Below are positions 1 through 6,940 of a stretch of DNA of 8,167 bases, one piece after another (within the stretch, counting starts at the first letter, position 1; every line of letters starts with the position of its first letter). The DNA lies in assembly GCA_031266495.1 (NCBI GenBank), contig JAISAX010000047.1:1-8167 (forward strand), in the 5' to 3' direction. Under the pieces are notes generated by a model. The model saw only the letters and a list, made by a program, of their open reading frames with translations, was not told the origin of the DNA and made no database searches. This DNA is from Opitutaceae bacterium. GTDB lineage: Bacteria > Verrucomicrobiota > Verrucomicrobiae > Opitutales > Opitutaceae. The translations under genes and the position numbers were made by a program.

Positions 1-3000
1 CGCCAGCTCGCGTTCGGCTACACCTACGAGGACGAGCGCGCGATCCTCACGCCCATGGCGCGCGACGGCGTCGAAGGCATCGGCTCGATGGGCAACCACG
101 CCCCGCTCGCCGTCCTCTACAACAAATCCAAACTCCTCTACGACTACTTCAAACAACTCTTCGCCCAAGTCACCAACCCCCCCATCGACAGCATCCGCGA
201 AGAAATCATCACCTCCGCCGAAACCCGCCTCGGCACCGAAGGCGACCTCCTCAACCCCCAACCCACCGCCTGCCGCCGCGTCGAACTCGACTGGCCCATC
301 CTCACCAACGACGAACTCGCCAAAATCCGCCGCATGCAACTCCCCGGCCTCAAAGTCGCCACCCTCCCCATCCACTTCCGCGCCACCCGCGGCGAAAAAG
401 GCCTCGCCAAAGCCATGGACGACCTCTTCCGCGAAGCCCGCCGCCTCATCACCAAAGAAGAAACCAGCGTCCTCATCCTCAGCGACCGGGGAATCAACAA
501 AGACAACGCCCCCATCCCCGCCCTCCTCGCCGTCGCCGGCCTCCACCACTACCTCATCCGCGAAGGACTCCGCACCCAGGCCAGCCTCGTCATCGAAACC
601 GGCGAAGCCCGCCAGGTGCACCACTTCGCCCTCCTCATCGGCTACGGCATCAGCGCCGTCAACCCCTACCTCGCCTTCGAAACCATCGACGACCTCATCC
701 ACCAGGACCTCCTCCCCGGCCCCGACCACAAAACCGCCTGCAAAAACTACGTAAAAGCCGCCGCCAAAGGCGTCGTCAAAGTCATGTCCAAAATGGGCAT
801 CTCCTCCATCCAGAGCTACCGCGGCGCGCAAGTCTTCGAAGCCATCGGCCTCAGCCAGGAAATCATCGACCAGTACTTCACCTGGACCCCCTCGCGCATC
901 GGCGGCATCGGCCTCGACACCATAGCCGAAGAAACCCTCCACCGCCACCGCGCCGCCTACGACCCCCGCGGCCCCCTCGCCACCCACGACCACGCCCTCC
1001 CCCCCGGCGGCCAATACAAATGGCGCGACACCGGCGAACACCACCACTTCAACCCCGAGACCATCCACGCCCTGCAAAAATCCGTCCGCACCGCCGACTA
1101 CAACACATTCAAAACCTGGACACACCACATCGACGACCACTCGAAAAACCTCTGCACCCTGCGCGGCCTCCTCGACTTCAAACCCTCCGACGCCATCCCC
1201 ATCGAAGAAGTCGAACCCGTCGAAACCATAGTAAAACGCTTCAAGACCGGCGCCATGTCCTACGGCTCCATCTCGCAAGAAGCGCACGAGACCCTCGCCA
1301 TCGCCATGAACCGCCTCGGCGGCAAATCCAACACCGGAGAAGGCGGGGAAGACCCCGCGCGCATCCCCCCCCTCCCCAACGGCGACTCGAAAAACTCCGC
1401 CATCAAACAAGTCGCCTCCGGCCGCTTCGGAGTCACCAGCGAATACCTCGTCAGCGCCCGCGAAATCCAGATCAAGATGGCGCAAGGCGCCAAACCCGGC
1501 GAAGGCGGCCAACTCCCCGGCCCCAAAGTTTACCCCTGGATAGCCCGCACCCGCCACACCACCGCCGGCGTCGGCCTCATCTCCCCCCCCCCCCACCACG
1601 ACATCTACTCCATCGAAGACCTCGCCGAACTCATCCACGACCTCAAGAACGCCAACCGCCACGCCCGCATCAGCGTCAAACTCGTCGCCGAAGTCGGCGT
1701 CGGCACCATCGCCGCCGGCGTCTCCAAAGCCCACGCCGACGTCGTGCTCATCTCCGGACACGACGGCGGCACCGGCGCCTCCCCCCTCAACTCCATCTGG
1801 CACGCCGGCCTCCCCTGGGAACTCGGCCTCGCCGAAACGCACCAGACCCTCGTCCTCAACAACCTCCGCTCCCGCATCGCCGTCGAAACCGACGGCCAGC
1901 TCAAGACCGGCCGCGACGTCATCATCGCCGCCCTCCTCGGCGCCGAAGAATACGGCTTTGCCACCACCGCCCTCGTCTCCACCGGCTGCATCATGATGCG
2001 CGCCTGCCAACTCAACACCTGCCCCGCCGGCGTCGCCACCCAGGACCCCCGCCTCCGCAAACACTACACCGGCAAACCCGAACACATCATCAACTTCATG
2101 ACCTTCATCGCGCAAGAAGTCCGCGAACACATGGCGCGCCTCGGCTTCCGCACCATCGAAGAAATGGTCGGCCGCGTTGACCGCCTCGAAGCCCGCCAGG
2201 CCGTCGAACACTGGAAAACGAAAGGCCTCGACTACTCCAACATCCTCTACGTCCCCGACTCCGGCCCCGAAGTCGGCCGCCACTGCCAGATCCCGCAAGA
2301 CCACGGCCTCGAAAAATCGCTCGACATGACGACCCTCCTCGACCTCTGCCGCCCCGCCATCGAGAAAGGCGAGAAAGTCACAGCCGAACTCCCCATCCGC
2401 AACACCAACCGCGTCACCGGCACCATCACCGGCAGCGAAGTCACCCGCAAATGGGGCGCCCAAGGCCTGCCCGACGACACCATAGACATCCGCTTCAACG
2501 GCTCCGCCGGCCAAAGCTTCGGCGCCTTCCTCCCGCCCGGCATGACCTTCCGCCTCCACGGCGACGCCAACGACTACGTAGGAAAAGGCCTCTCCGGCGG
2601 ACGCATCATCATCCGCCCCCCCGCCGACGCCACCTATGACCCCGCGAAAAACATCATCACCGGCAACGTCGCCCTCTACGGAGCCACCTCCGGCGAACTC
2701 TACGCCGGCGGCATGGCCGGCGAACGCTTCTGCGTGCGCAACTCCGGCGCGACGGCGGTGGTCGAAGCCGTTGGCGACCACGGCCTCGAATACATGACCG
2801 GAGGCCGCGTCGTCATCCTCGGCCCCACCGGCCGCAACCTTGCCGCCGGCATGTCGGGCGGCATCGCCTGGGTCCTCGACGAAAACGATGCGCTCACCGG
2901 CAACATCAACGCCGGCATGGTGCATATCGAAAAAGTGGATACCGAAGCCGAAGCCGCCGAACTCCGCGCCCTGGTCGAACGCCACGCCACCCTTACCGGC

Positions 3001-3195
3001 AGCGCCCTTGCCCGCCGCATCCTCGACAACTGGCAGGCGACGCTCCCCCGCTTCGTCAAGATCATGCCCAAGGACTACAAACGCATGCTTGAACGCATCG
3101 AGGAGGCCAAATCCGAAGGCCTCGCCGGCGACGACGCCATCATGGCCGCCTTCGAAGCCAACGCCCGCGACCTGAGCCGCGTCGGCGGCAACTGA
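1..3195 (+). CDS. gltB: Glutamate synthase large (alpha) subunit, 5'-truncated by window edge
   Basis: This is the C-terminal 1064 residues of the large subunit of glutamate synthase (GOGAT), the cytoplasmic enzyme that makes two glutamates from glutamine and 2-oxoglutarate. The frame is open from base 1. It begins inside the linker after the missing glutaminase domain (FGYTYED, then [14 protein letters not shown]), so roughly 430-480 N-terminal residues lie outside the window. The central domain covers about 1-990. The FMN-binding synthase domain covers about 1080-2230, with GAMSYGS at 1249 and [10 protein letters not shown] at 1756-1785. The 3Fe-4S cysteines follow the C-x5-C-x4-C pattern, with codons at 1987, 2005 and 2020. 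The GXGXG beta-helix domain covers about 2370-2960. All key motifs look intact. Codons end in C almost throughout, with AAA, GAA and CAA favoured; this eases after about 2740. It is the first gene of a gltB-gltD pair separated by a cassette. The identity is secure. Confidence 0.97.
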   Translation, partial: RQLAFGYTYEDERAILTPMARDGVEGIGSMGNHAPLAVLYNKSKLLYDYFKQLFAQVTNPPIDSIREEIITSAETRLGTEGDLLNPQPTACRRVELDWPILTNDELAKIRRMQLPGLKVATLPIHFRATRGEKGLAKAMDDLFREARRLITKEETSVLILSDRGINKDNAPIPALLAVAGLHHYLIREGLRTQASLVIETGEARQVHHFALLIGYGISAVNPYLAFETIDDLIHQDLLPGPDHKTACKNYVKAAAKGVVKVMSKMGISSIQSYRGAQVFEAIGLSQEIIDQYFTWTPSRIGGIGLDTIAEETLHRHRAAYDPRGPLATHDHALPPGGQYKWRDTGEHHHFNPETIHALQKSVRTADYNTFKTWTHHIDDHSKNLCTLRGLLDFKPSDAIPIEEVEPVETIVKRFKTGAMSYGSISQEAHETLAIAMNRLGGKSNTGEGGEDPARIPPLPNGDSKNSAIKQVASGRFGVTSEYLVSAREIQIKMAQGAKPGEGGQLPGPKVYPWIARTRHTTAGVGLISPPPHHDIYSIEDLAELIHDLKNANRHARISVKLVAEVGVGTIAAGVSKAHADVVLISGHDGGTGASPLNSIWHAGLPWELGLAETHQTLVLNNLRSRIAVETDGQLKTGRDVIIAALLGAEEYGFATTALVSTGCIMMRACQLNTCPAGVATQDPRLRKHYTGKPEHIINFMTFIAQEVREHMARLGFRTIEEMVGRVDRLEARQAVEHWKTKGLDYSNILYVPDSGPEVGRHCQIPQDHGLEKSLDMTTLLDLCRPAIEKGEKVTAELPIRNTNRVTGTITGSEVTRKWGAQGLPDDTIDIRFNGSAGQSFGAFLPPGMTFRLHGDANDYVGKGLSGGRIIIRPPADATYDPAKNIITGNVALYGATSGELYAGGMAGERFCVRNSGATAVVEAVGDHGLEYMTGGRVVILGPTGRNLAAGMSGGIAWVLDENDALTGNINAGMVHIEKVDTEAEAAELRALVERHATLTGSALARRILDNWQATLPRFVKIMPKDYKRMLERIEEAKSEGLAGDDAIMAAFEANARDLSRVGGN
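1583..1594 (+). repeat. 12-C homopolymer in gltB
   Basis: Twelve consecutive C run through the codons for the conserved family motif [10 protein letters not shown]. The three prolines belong to the normal GltB sequence, and the C tract arises because every proline uses CCC after a TCC serine codon. It is a possible slippage site, but much weaker than the 28-C run in gltD. Confidence 0.9.
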
Positions 3196-3202
3196 AAAGG
3201 AA
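3196..3202 (+). promoter_or_regulatory. Orphaned Shine-Dalgarno-like site after gltB stop
   Basis: AAAAGGA directly follows the gltB TGA. It is the only good ribosome-binding-site match between gltB and gltD, yet it is about 70 bp from the start of the four-helix gene and about 480 bp from gltD. If the intervening cassette is removed, it would sit about 8-9 bases before the gltD ATG, which is normal spacing. I infer that it was the original gltD ribosome-binding site. It could instead be a chance match. Confidence 0.45.
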
Positions 3203-3261
3203 ATTACTAATTACTAATTACTAATTACTAATTACCAATTACTAATTATAAATCACCAATT
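3201..3261. repeat. Left heptad-repeat array (AATTACT)n
   Basis: About 8.5 tandem copies of a 7-bp unit begin six bases after the gltB stop. There are four perfect AATTACT units, then AATTACC, AATTACT, AATTATA, AATCACC and a partial copy, so the array decays towards the gene. Positions 3201-3246 match the reverse complement of 3635-3680 at 44 of 46 positions, both ends starting AAATTACTAAT. Because the period is 7 and the unit contains TAA and TTA, stop codons fall in all six frames. The arm could pair with the right array in RNA to form a long stem. Confidence 0.95.
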
Positions 3262-3271
3262 CAAATCATCC

Positions 3272-3625
3272 ATGGAGAAAAACAATATTATTACCGGGAA
3301 AAGTTATAACTTCGCGGTTCGCATTGTGAACCTGTATATGTTTCTGTCTTCGGAAAAGAAAGAATACGTTTTATCGAAACAACTGCTGCGTTGTGGCACC
3401 AGCATTGGAGCGAATGTGGAAGAGGCGCAAGGCGGACAATCGCGCGCGGATTTTCTCACCAAAATAACCATTGCCTACAAAGAAGCTCGTGAAACAGCCT
3501 ACTGGCTCCGTCTCCTGAAAGACACAAAGTTCCTGACGCAAAAACAATTTGAAGCCATCTATCTGGATGTGGAGGAACTCATCCGTATCATTACTGCCAT
3601 CCAGCGCGGTACCAAAGGCACCTGA
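3272..3625 (+). CDS. Four-helix-bundle protein, 23S rRNA intervening-sequence protein (IVP/Avd-like) family
   Basis: This is a 117-residue protein whose sequence matches the four-helix-bundle family first seen in 23S rRNA intervening sequences (PF05635/TIGR02436). Recognisable signatures are the N-terminal YNFAVRIVNLY helix, EKKEYVLSKQLLRCGTSIGANVEEAQGGQS, and FLTKITIAYKEARETAYWLRLL, followed by a last helix ending ITAIQRGT. The length is typical and there is no signal peptide or membrane segment. Structurally known relatives form small helical oligomers, and Avd assists the reverse transcriptase of diversity-generating retroelements. The function of stand-alone members is unknown; no reverse transcriptase or rRNA is present here. 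GC is about 38-53% in the lines I counted, against well over 60% in gltB. The ATG at 3272 lacks a Shine-Dalgarno site. It is flanked on both sides by inverted heptad repeats. Family assignment is strong; function is unassigned. Confidence 0.9.
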   Translation: MEKNNIITGKSYNFAVRIVNLYMFLSSEKKEYVLSKQLLRCGTSIGANVEEAQGGQSRADFLTKITIAYKEARETAYWLRLLKDTKFLTQKQFEAIYLDVEELIRIITAIQRGTKGT

Positions 3626-3630
3626 CAATC

Positions 3631-3680
3631 AGTCATTAGTAATTAGTAATTAGTAATTAGTAATTAGTCATTAGTAATTT
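3631..3680. repeat. Right heptad-repeat array (AGTAATT)n
   Basis: Seven exact 7-bp units (AGTCATT, four AGTAATT, AGTCATT, AGTAATT) begin five bases after the stop of the four-helix gene and end four bases before the gltD ATG. The unit is the reverse complement of the left-array unit, so the two arrays form a long inverted repeat around the gene. The two AGTCATT variants make an ordered pattern rather than random decay. The array takes the place where the gltD ribosome-binding site should be. Confidence 0.95.
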
Positions 3681-3684
3681 CACC

Positions 3685-5199
3685 ATGGGCAAACCAACCG
3701 GCTTCCTCGAATACATGCGGGAAATCCCCGTCGATCGCACGCCTCGCGACCGCCTCAACGACTGGTCCGAGTTTCATCTCCACATGGACGAGAAAAAACT
3801 CCGCAACCAGGGCGCCCGGTGCATGGATTGCGGCGTCCCCTTCTGCCATACCGGCCGCCTCATCAGCGGCATGGCGGCGGGCTGTCCCCTCCACAATCTC
3901 ATCCCCGAGTTTAACGACCTCGTTTATCGCGGACTCTGGCAGCAGGCTTACGAACGCCTGAGCAAGACCAACAACTTCCCCGAGTTCACCGGACGCGTCT
4001 GCCCCGCGCCCTGCGAAGGCTCCTGCGTGCTCGGCATCCACAACCCGCCCGTCGCGATCAAGAACAACGAATACTCGATCATCGAGCGCGCCTGGGACGA
4101 AGGCTGGGTGATCCCGCGGGAACCCCGCACGCGCACCGGGGAAAAAATCGCCATCATCGGTTCCGGCCCCTCCGGCCTCGCCGCCGCCGCGCAACTCAAC
4201 GCCGCCGGCCACACCGTCACCGTTTACGAACGCGCCGACCGTCCCGGCGGACTCCTCATGTACGGCATCCCCAACATGAAACTCGACAAGCGCGACGTCG
4301 TCCTCCGCCGCATCGAGCTCATGAAGCAGGAAGGTGTCGCCTTCATCTGTAATGCCGAAGTGGGTACAACCGTTGACGCGCACGAACTGCTCTCCGCCCA
4401 CGATGCCGTCGTGGTGTGCACCGGCGCCACGCAACCCCGCGACCTTCCCGTCGAAGGCCGCCAGCTCGGCGGCGTCCACTTCGCGTTAGATTTTCACACG
4501 GCCACCCCCAAAGCCCTTCCCGCTTCGCCCGCCGGTGTCCCCCCCCCCCCCCCCCCCCCCCCCCCCGCGTCCACCATCACCGCGCGCGACAAGGACGTCG
4601 TCGTTATCGGCGGCGGCGACACCGGCACCGATTGCGTTGGCACCTCGCTTCGCCAGGGCTGCCGCTCCGTCACGCAAATCGAAATCATGCCCAAACCCCC
4701 TCTCGAACGCCAGCCCGGCAACCCTTGGCCCGAATGGCCCAAAACCCTGAAAACCGACTACGGACAGGAAGAAGCCATTGCCCGGCAAGGCGCCGACCCG
4801 CGCACCTACCTCACCACCGTAAAAAAATTCACCGGCGACGCGGACGGACGTATCAAGGAACTCGTGACGGTGCAAATCAAATGGGACAAAAACGACAAGG
4901 GCCAGTTTGTGCCCGTCGAGCAACCCGGCACGGAAAAGACCTTGCCCGCGCAACTCGTCCTCCTGGCGATGGGTTTTCTCGGTCCCGAGCAGACGCTCTT
5001 GAAGAAACTCGGACTGGTGGCCGATGCGCGCGGCAACATCAAGGCCGAGCACGAGCGCCACACCACGAGCAACCCGAAGGTCTTTGCGGCGGGCGACTGC
5101 CGCCGCGGCCAGAGCCTGGTGGTGTGGGCGATCAACGAAGGCCGCGCCGCCGCCCGCGAATGCGACCGCTTCCTCATGGGTGCCACGCAACTCCCCTAG
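3685..5199 (+). CDS. gltD: Glutamate synthase small (beta) subunit, NAD(P)H-dependent
   Basis: This 504-residue flavoprotein oxidises NAD(P)H and passes electrons through iron-sulfur clusters to GltB. The N-terminal 4Fe-4S region has CMDCGVPFC (Cys46, 49, 54) and Cys67, then CPAPCEGSC (Cys106, 110, 114). The FAD-binding Rossmann motif GSGPSG is at 159-164 and is followed by [11 protein letters not shown]. The NADPH-binding motif GGGDTG is at 309-314, and the C-terminal flavin motif AGDCRRGQS at 469-477. The length is normal. One oddity is residues 286-294, nine prolines encoded by a 28-base C run in the loop just before the NADPH-binding strand; I know of no such tract in the family. A second is the missing ribosome-binding site: a heptad array ends four bases before the ATG. 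The ATG is chosen because [10 protein letters not shown] is the usual family N-terminus. A single-base change in the C run would destroy the reductase. Confidence 0.97.
   Translation: MGKPTGFLEYMREIPVDRTPRDRLNDWSEFHLHMDEKKLRNQGARCMDCGVPFCHTGRLISGMAAGCPLHNLIPEFNDLVYRGLWQQAYERLSKTNNFPEFTGRVCPAPCEGSCVLGIHNPPVAIKNNEYSIIERAWDEGWVIPREPRTRTGEKIAIIGSGPSGLAAAAQLNAAGHTVTVYERADRPGGLLMYGIPNMKLDKRDVVLRRIELMKQEGVAFICNAEVGTTVDAHELLSAHDAVVVCTGATQPRDLPVEGRQLGGVHFALDFHTATPKALPASPAGVPPPPPPPPPASTITARDKDVVVIGGGDTGTDCVGTSLRQGCRSVTQIEIMPKPPLERQPGNPWPEWPKTLKTDYGQEEAIARQGADPRTYLTTVKKFTGDADGRIKELVTVQIKWDKNDKGQFVPVEQPGTEKTLPAQLVLLAMGFLGPEQTLLKKLGLVADARGNIKAEHERHTTSNPKVFAAGDCRRGQSLVVWAINEGRAAARECDRFLMGATQLP
4539..4566 (+). 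repeat. 28-C homopolymer tract inside gltD
   Basis: Twenty-eight consecutive C are read as the last base of a valine codon plus nine CCC proline codons (residues 286-294). In the present length the frame stays open. Gain of one C would shift translation into a frame open to the TAA at 5298-5300, giving an arginine-rich tail. Loss of one C would stop at 4748-4750. Both remove the NADPH-binding half. The tract may be a slippage-prone switch, or its length may be a sequencing or assembly estimate. Confidence 0.9.
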
Positions 5200-5205
5200 C
5201 GTTCT

Positions 5206-5236
5206 GTCACACGTCAAAAGTCGCATGTCCAAAGTC
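5206..5236. repeat. Left arm of second heptad-period element (GTC every 7 bp)
   Basis: GTC trinucleotides stand at 5206, 5213, 5220, 5227 and 5234, exactly 7 bp apart, in degenerate units such as AAAAGTC, GCATGTC and CAAAGTC. The array begins just after the gltD stop. GTCAAAAGTCG at 5213-5223 is perfectly repeated in inverted orientation at 5316-5326. The period and inverted arrangement match the arrays around the four-helix gene, although the unit sequence differs. Confidence 0.75.
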
Positions 5237-5258
5237 AACAGCGACTCCACTTCGCGGA

Positions 5259-5295
5259 GCCATTTACCACTCAAAATGGCCCGCTCCGGCGGGCC
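5259..5295 (-). terminator. Hairpin pair between convergent genes, candidate terminator
   Basis: GGCCCGC at 5278-5284 and GCGGGCC at 5289-5295 form a perfect 7-bp GC stem around a TCCG loop. GCCATTT (5259-5265) and AAATGGC (5274-5280) form an alternative, partly overlapping stem. Read on the minus strand, the GC hairpin is followed by ATTTT, a weak U tract, so it best suits termination of the glycoside hydrolase transcript. Read on the plus strand there is no U tract after it. The convergent setting fits a terminator, but the hairpins may simply belong to the repeat element around them. Confidence 0.45.
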
Positions 5296-5301
5296 GGTAA
5301 C

Positions 5302-5333
5302 GACCTTCGACCTTCCGACTTTTGACCTGCGAC
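5302..5333. repeat. Right arm of second heptad-period element (GAC every 7 bp)
   Basis: GAC trinucleotides stand at 5302, 5309, 5317, 5324 and 5331, a 7-bp period with one extra base. This is the inverted counterpart of the GTC array on the left, and the best match is the perfect 11-bp CGACTTTTGAC at 5316-5326. The arm ends ten bases before the stop codon of the minus-strand hydrolase. Between the arms (5237-5301) there is only a hairpin-rich core and no ORF. Confidence 0.75.
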
Positions 5334-5343
5334 TGCCTCAGTG

Positions 5344-6843
5344 TCACTGCCGCCCGGTCATCAGTCTGATGACCAGGGATCGTGTAAACGCCGGCAACGC
5401 AAAACCCGCCTCTCCGTTCAACCGGCCGTGGTCAACCCATCCGCAATCGCCCCACGGGTCATAAAACTTCACCGAAGCCGATACGGCAAAACCGGGCGGG
5501 AGGCACAGGCATTCGCCCACGACCGGCACGGCGGCCCTGCCGGCATCAAGTTCGCTCTTCCAGTCGCACCGGCGATCCCGTAGCCAAATCAAGGATACGT
5601 TCCCGCCCCGCAGCGCATATGCCCGCAGCCGCGGAGTCTCCCAAAACACCGGCTCCGCGCCTTCCGCAACCGGATCGAATCCCGCGATCGCGCGCGCGAA
5701 GCGCCCGAAATGCCACCAGAGCCGATGCCGCGCCACATACACGTCCCAGTGCCACATCTGCCCGCAGCCAGCCGCTCCGGCAAAAAACGGCGCGAAAAGC
5801 ACATCGTGCAAAATGATCCCCTCGCAATCCCGCTCGTAGAGACTCGACGGCCCCGCGTGGTGCGCCTCCACCGCCCCTCCCTCCGCCAGCAACACCGGAC
5901 GCGCCGGCCCGCCCGCCGCGGCCGACCATTCGCGCAACGTCCGCACCGCGTCGGCCGCCAGCACATCGACCGGTCCCCGGCACACCTCCCACTCCGCGCC
6001 CGGATCGAGATACCGGTGAACCTGCACCACATCGTTGCCCGGCAGCCCGCACAACCAGTGATACGCCGCCTCCACGTAACCGCCGGAAAAACTCCCCAGG
6101 CTCTGGAGCATGAGACAGCGCGGAAACCGCTTCCGCAACTCCGGCAGCATCCGCTCCGTCCAGTCCTCCTGGCCGCGACCCTGCGAAGCGTCGATCTCGT
6201 TCCACAATTCCCACGCCGCCACCGCCGGATACCGCTCCGCCGAAAACCGCTCCGCCAGCCAGTCGAGCTTTTTCAGATAAAACGCCCGCGCCTCCGGTCC
6301 CTGCCAAAACGCGTCCATCGTATCCGCCGGCCCGCCCCTGGAGCGGTGATACCGGCCGCGCGCGAATTGCGCCGCTCCCGGAAAAATCTCCGCGACGGGC
6401 GCGGTTTCCAGGCTGCGGAAATGCTCCAGCGTGACCTTGACCCGCAGCCCCGGCGACCCTGCCAGACCGAGCACCCGGCCGAGCCGCCCCGCCGCCGCCT
6501 CGTCAAACTCGCCCGCCCGCTCCGGCTCCACATCGAAAAACGGATGCCCCAGCCAAAGCCGGAAAAAATTGCCCCCGTTCGCCGCCAGCTCGCGCAGCCA
6601 GCTCTCGTAAAGCGCAAGACCCTCCTCCTCGTTTTGCACGAACCGGGGAAAGCTCAAGTTAAGCCCGATCGGGACAAACGTTGTGCCGTCCTCCAGTTCC
6701 AGATAACGCCCATGCCGCGCGCTGACCCGCACGGACTGTGCAACCCGTCCGCCTTCACGGCCAGCGGAGCCGGACGAACGCGCTGCCGTCATCGCCACGG
6801 ACCGGGGCGCGGGAAAAGTTTCGGAAGCCGAAAAGCGCGACAT
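5344..6843 (-). CDS. Clan GH-A glycoside hydrolase, GH5-like, cytoplasmic
   Basis: This 499-residue protein has the layout of a (beta/alpha)8 glycoside hydrolase of clan GH-A with a C-terminal beta-sandwich. After a short variable N-terminus the fold starts at about residue 40 (YLELEDGTTFVPIGLNLSF). The likely acid/base is Glu216 in WELWNE, and the likely nucleophile is Glu321 in VLLAEGG. Other probable active-site residues are His276 and Tyr278 (VQVHRY) and Trp364/Trp366 (MWHWD). A C-terminal YDPWGD stretch (461-466) followed by LPAFTRSLVIRL resembles the beta-sandwich found after several such barrels. No signal peptide is visible, so it probably acts inside the cell on imported oligosaccharides or glycosides; the substrate is unknown. 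The ATG at 6843 has GGAG six bases upstream; the ATG at 6861 (505 residues) is a fair alternative. A longer frame reaching 7155 overlaps the regulator gene and is unlikely. It lies downstream of the LacI gene on the same strand. Confidence 0.85.
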   Translation of the reverse strand: MSRFSASETFPAPRSVAMTAARSSGSAGREGGRVAQSVRVSARHGRYLELEDGTTFVPIGLNLSFPRFVQNEEEGLALYESWLRELAANGGNFFRLWLGHPFFDVEPERAGEFDEAAAGRLGRVLGLAGSPGLRVKVTLEHFRSLETAPVAEIFPGAAQFARGRYHRSRGGPADTMDAFWQGPEARAFYLKKLDWLAERFSAERYPAVAAWELWNEIDASQGRGQEDWTERMLPELRKRFPRCLMLQSLGSFSGGYVEAAYHWLCGLPGNDVVQVHRYLDPGAEWEVCRGPVDVLAADAVRTLREWSAAAGGPARPVLLAEGGAVEAHHAGPSSLYERDCEGIILHDVLFAPFFAGAAGCGQMWHWDVYVARHRLWWHFGRFARAIAGFDPVAEGAEPVFWETPRLRAYALRGGNVSLIWLRDRRCDWKSELDAGRAAVPVVGECLCLPPGFAVSASVKFYDPWGDCGWVDHGRLNGEAGFALPAFTRSLVIRLMTGRQ

Positions 6844-6847
6844 AAGG

Positions 6848-6853
6848 CTCTCC
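6848..6853 (-). promoter_or_regulatory. Ribosome-binding site of the glycoside hydrolase
   Basis: GGAGAG on the minus strand, with GGAG at 6853-6850, lies six bases before the ATG at 6843. It is the best Shine-Dalgarno match near the possible starts of this gene and is the reason for preferring 6843 over 6861 and 6792. Confidence 0.55.
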
Positions 6854-6891
6854 AGCGTCATCGCAGCCAACCGGCCGTCAACACCACCGCC

Positions 6892-6906
6892 CCGCAAGTG
6901 TTGCGG
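6892..6906. promoter_or_regulatory. Probable LacI-family operator 1, before the hydrolase gene
   Basis: CCGCAA-GTG-TTGCGG is a 15-bp palindrome with two perfect 6-bp arms and a 3-bp centre. It lies in the 97-bp gap between the regulator and the hydrolase, about 50 bp before the hydrolase start. Fourteen of its bases recur in inverted orientation at 7976-7990. Palindromic sites next to a LacI-type regulator are typically its operators; binding here is inferred. Confidence 0.7.
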
Positions 6907-6940
6907 ACGATAAGGAACCGTCGCCCGGACCCCGCGCCTG

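Larger units (their letters stand above)
3201..3680 (+). mobile_element. Candidate cassette: four-helix-bundle gene between inverted heptad arrays
   Basis: This unit of about 480 bp sits exactly between gltB and gltD and consists of a left heptad array, one ORF and a right heptad array in inverted orientation. Its GC content is far below that of its surroundings, the arrays behave as 46-bp terminal inverted repeats (44 matches), and it separates a ribosome-binding-like site from gltD. I see no target-site duplication (left flank ends AAAAGG, right flank starts CACCATG) and no transposase, so any mobility would be passive or use an unknown mechanism. The layout recalls intervening sequences in bacterial 23S rRNA, which have complementary ends and sometimes encode this same protein family. 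Calling it mobile is inference. Confidence 0.5.

Noticed and set aside
1020..2180. 386-residue plus-strand open frame inside gltB
   Set aside because: Its translation is almost only Arg, Pro and His, the expected shadow of C-rich codons read one base off; gltB in the other frame carries all conserved motifs.
3201..3680. CRISPR array or diversity-generating retroelement
   Set aside because: The repeats are contiguous 7-bp units with no spacers, and although the protein is Avd-like there is no reverse transcriptase, template repeat or variable-repeat pair.
3201..3680. Piece of a 23S rRNA gene with intervening sequence
   Set aside because: Both flanks are coding sequence for glutamate synthase subunits; no rRNA sequence surrounds the gene.
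3195..3690. Target-site duplication around the cassette
   Set aside because: Bases outside the arrays (AAAAGG on the left, CACCATG on the right) do not match at any length I could find, so no duplication is claimed.
3664..4479. 271-residue minus-strand frame opposite gltD
   Set aside because: Gly/Ala/Asp/Val-rich antisense shadow of gltD with no family resemblance.
5546..6307. 253-residue minus-strand Gly/Arg-rich frame overlapping the hydrolase
   Set aside because: Same strand, different frame, low-complexity composition; the hydrolase frame has catalytic motifs across the same stretch.
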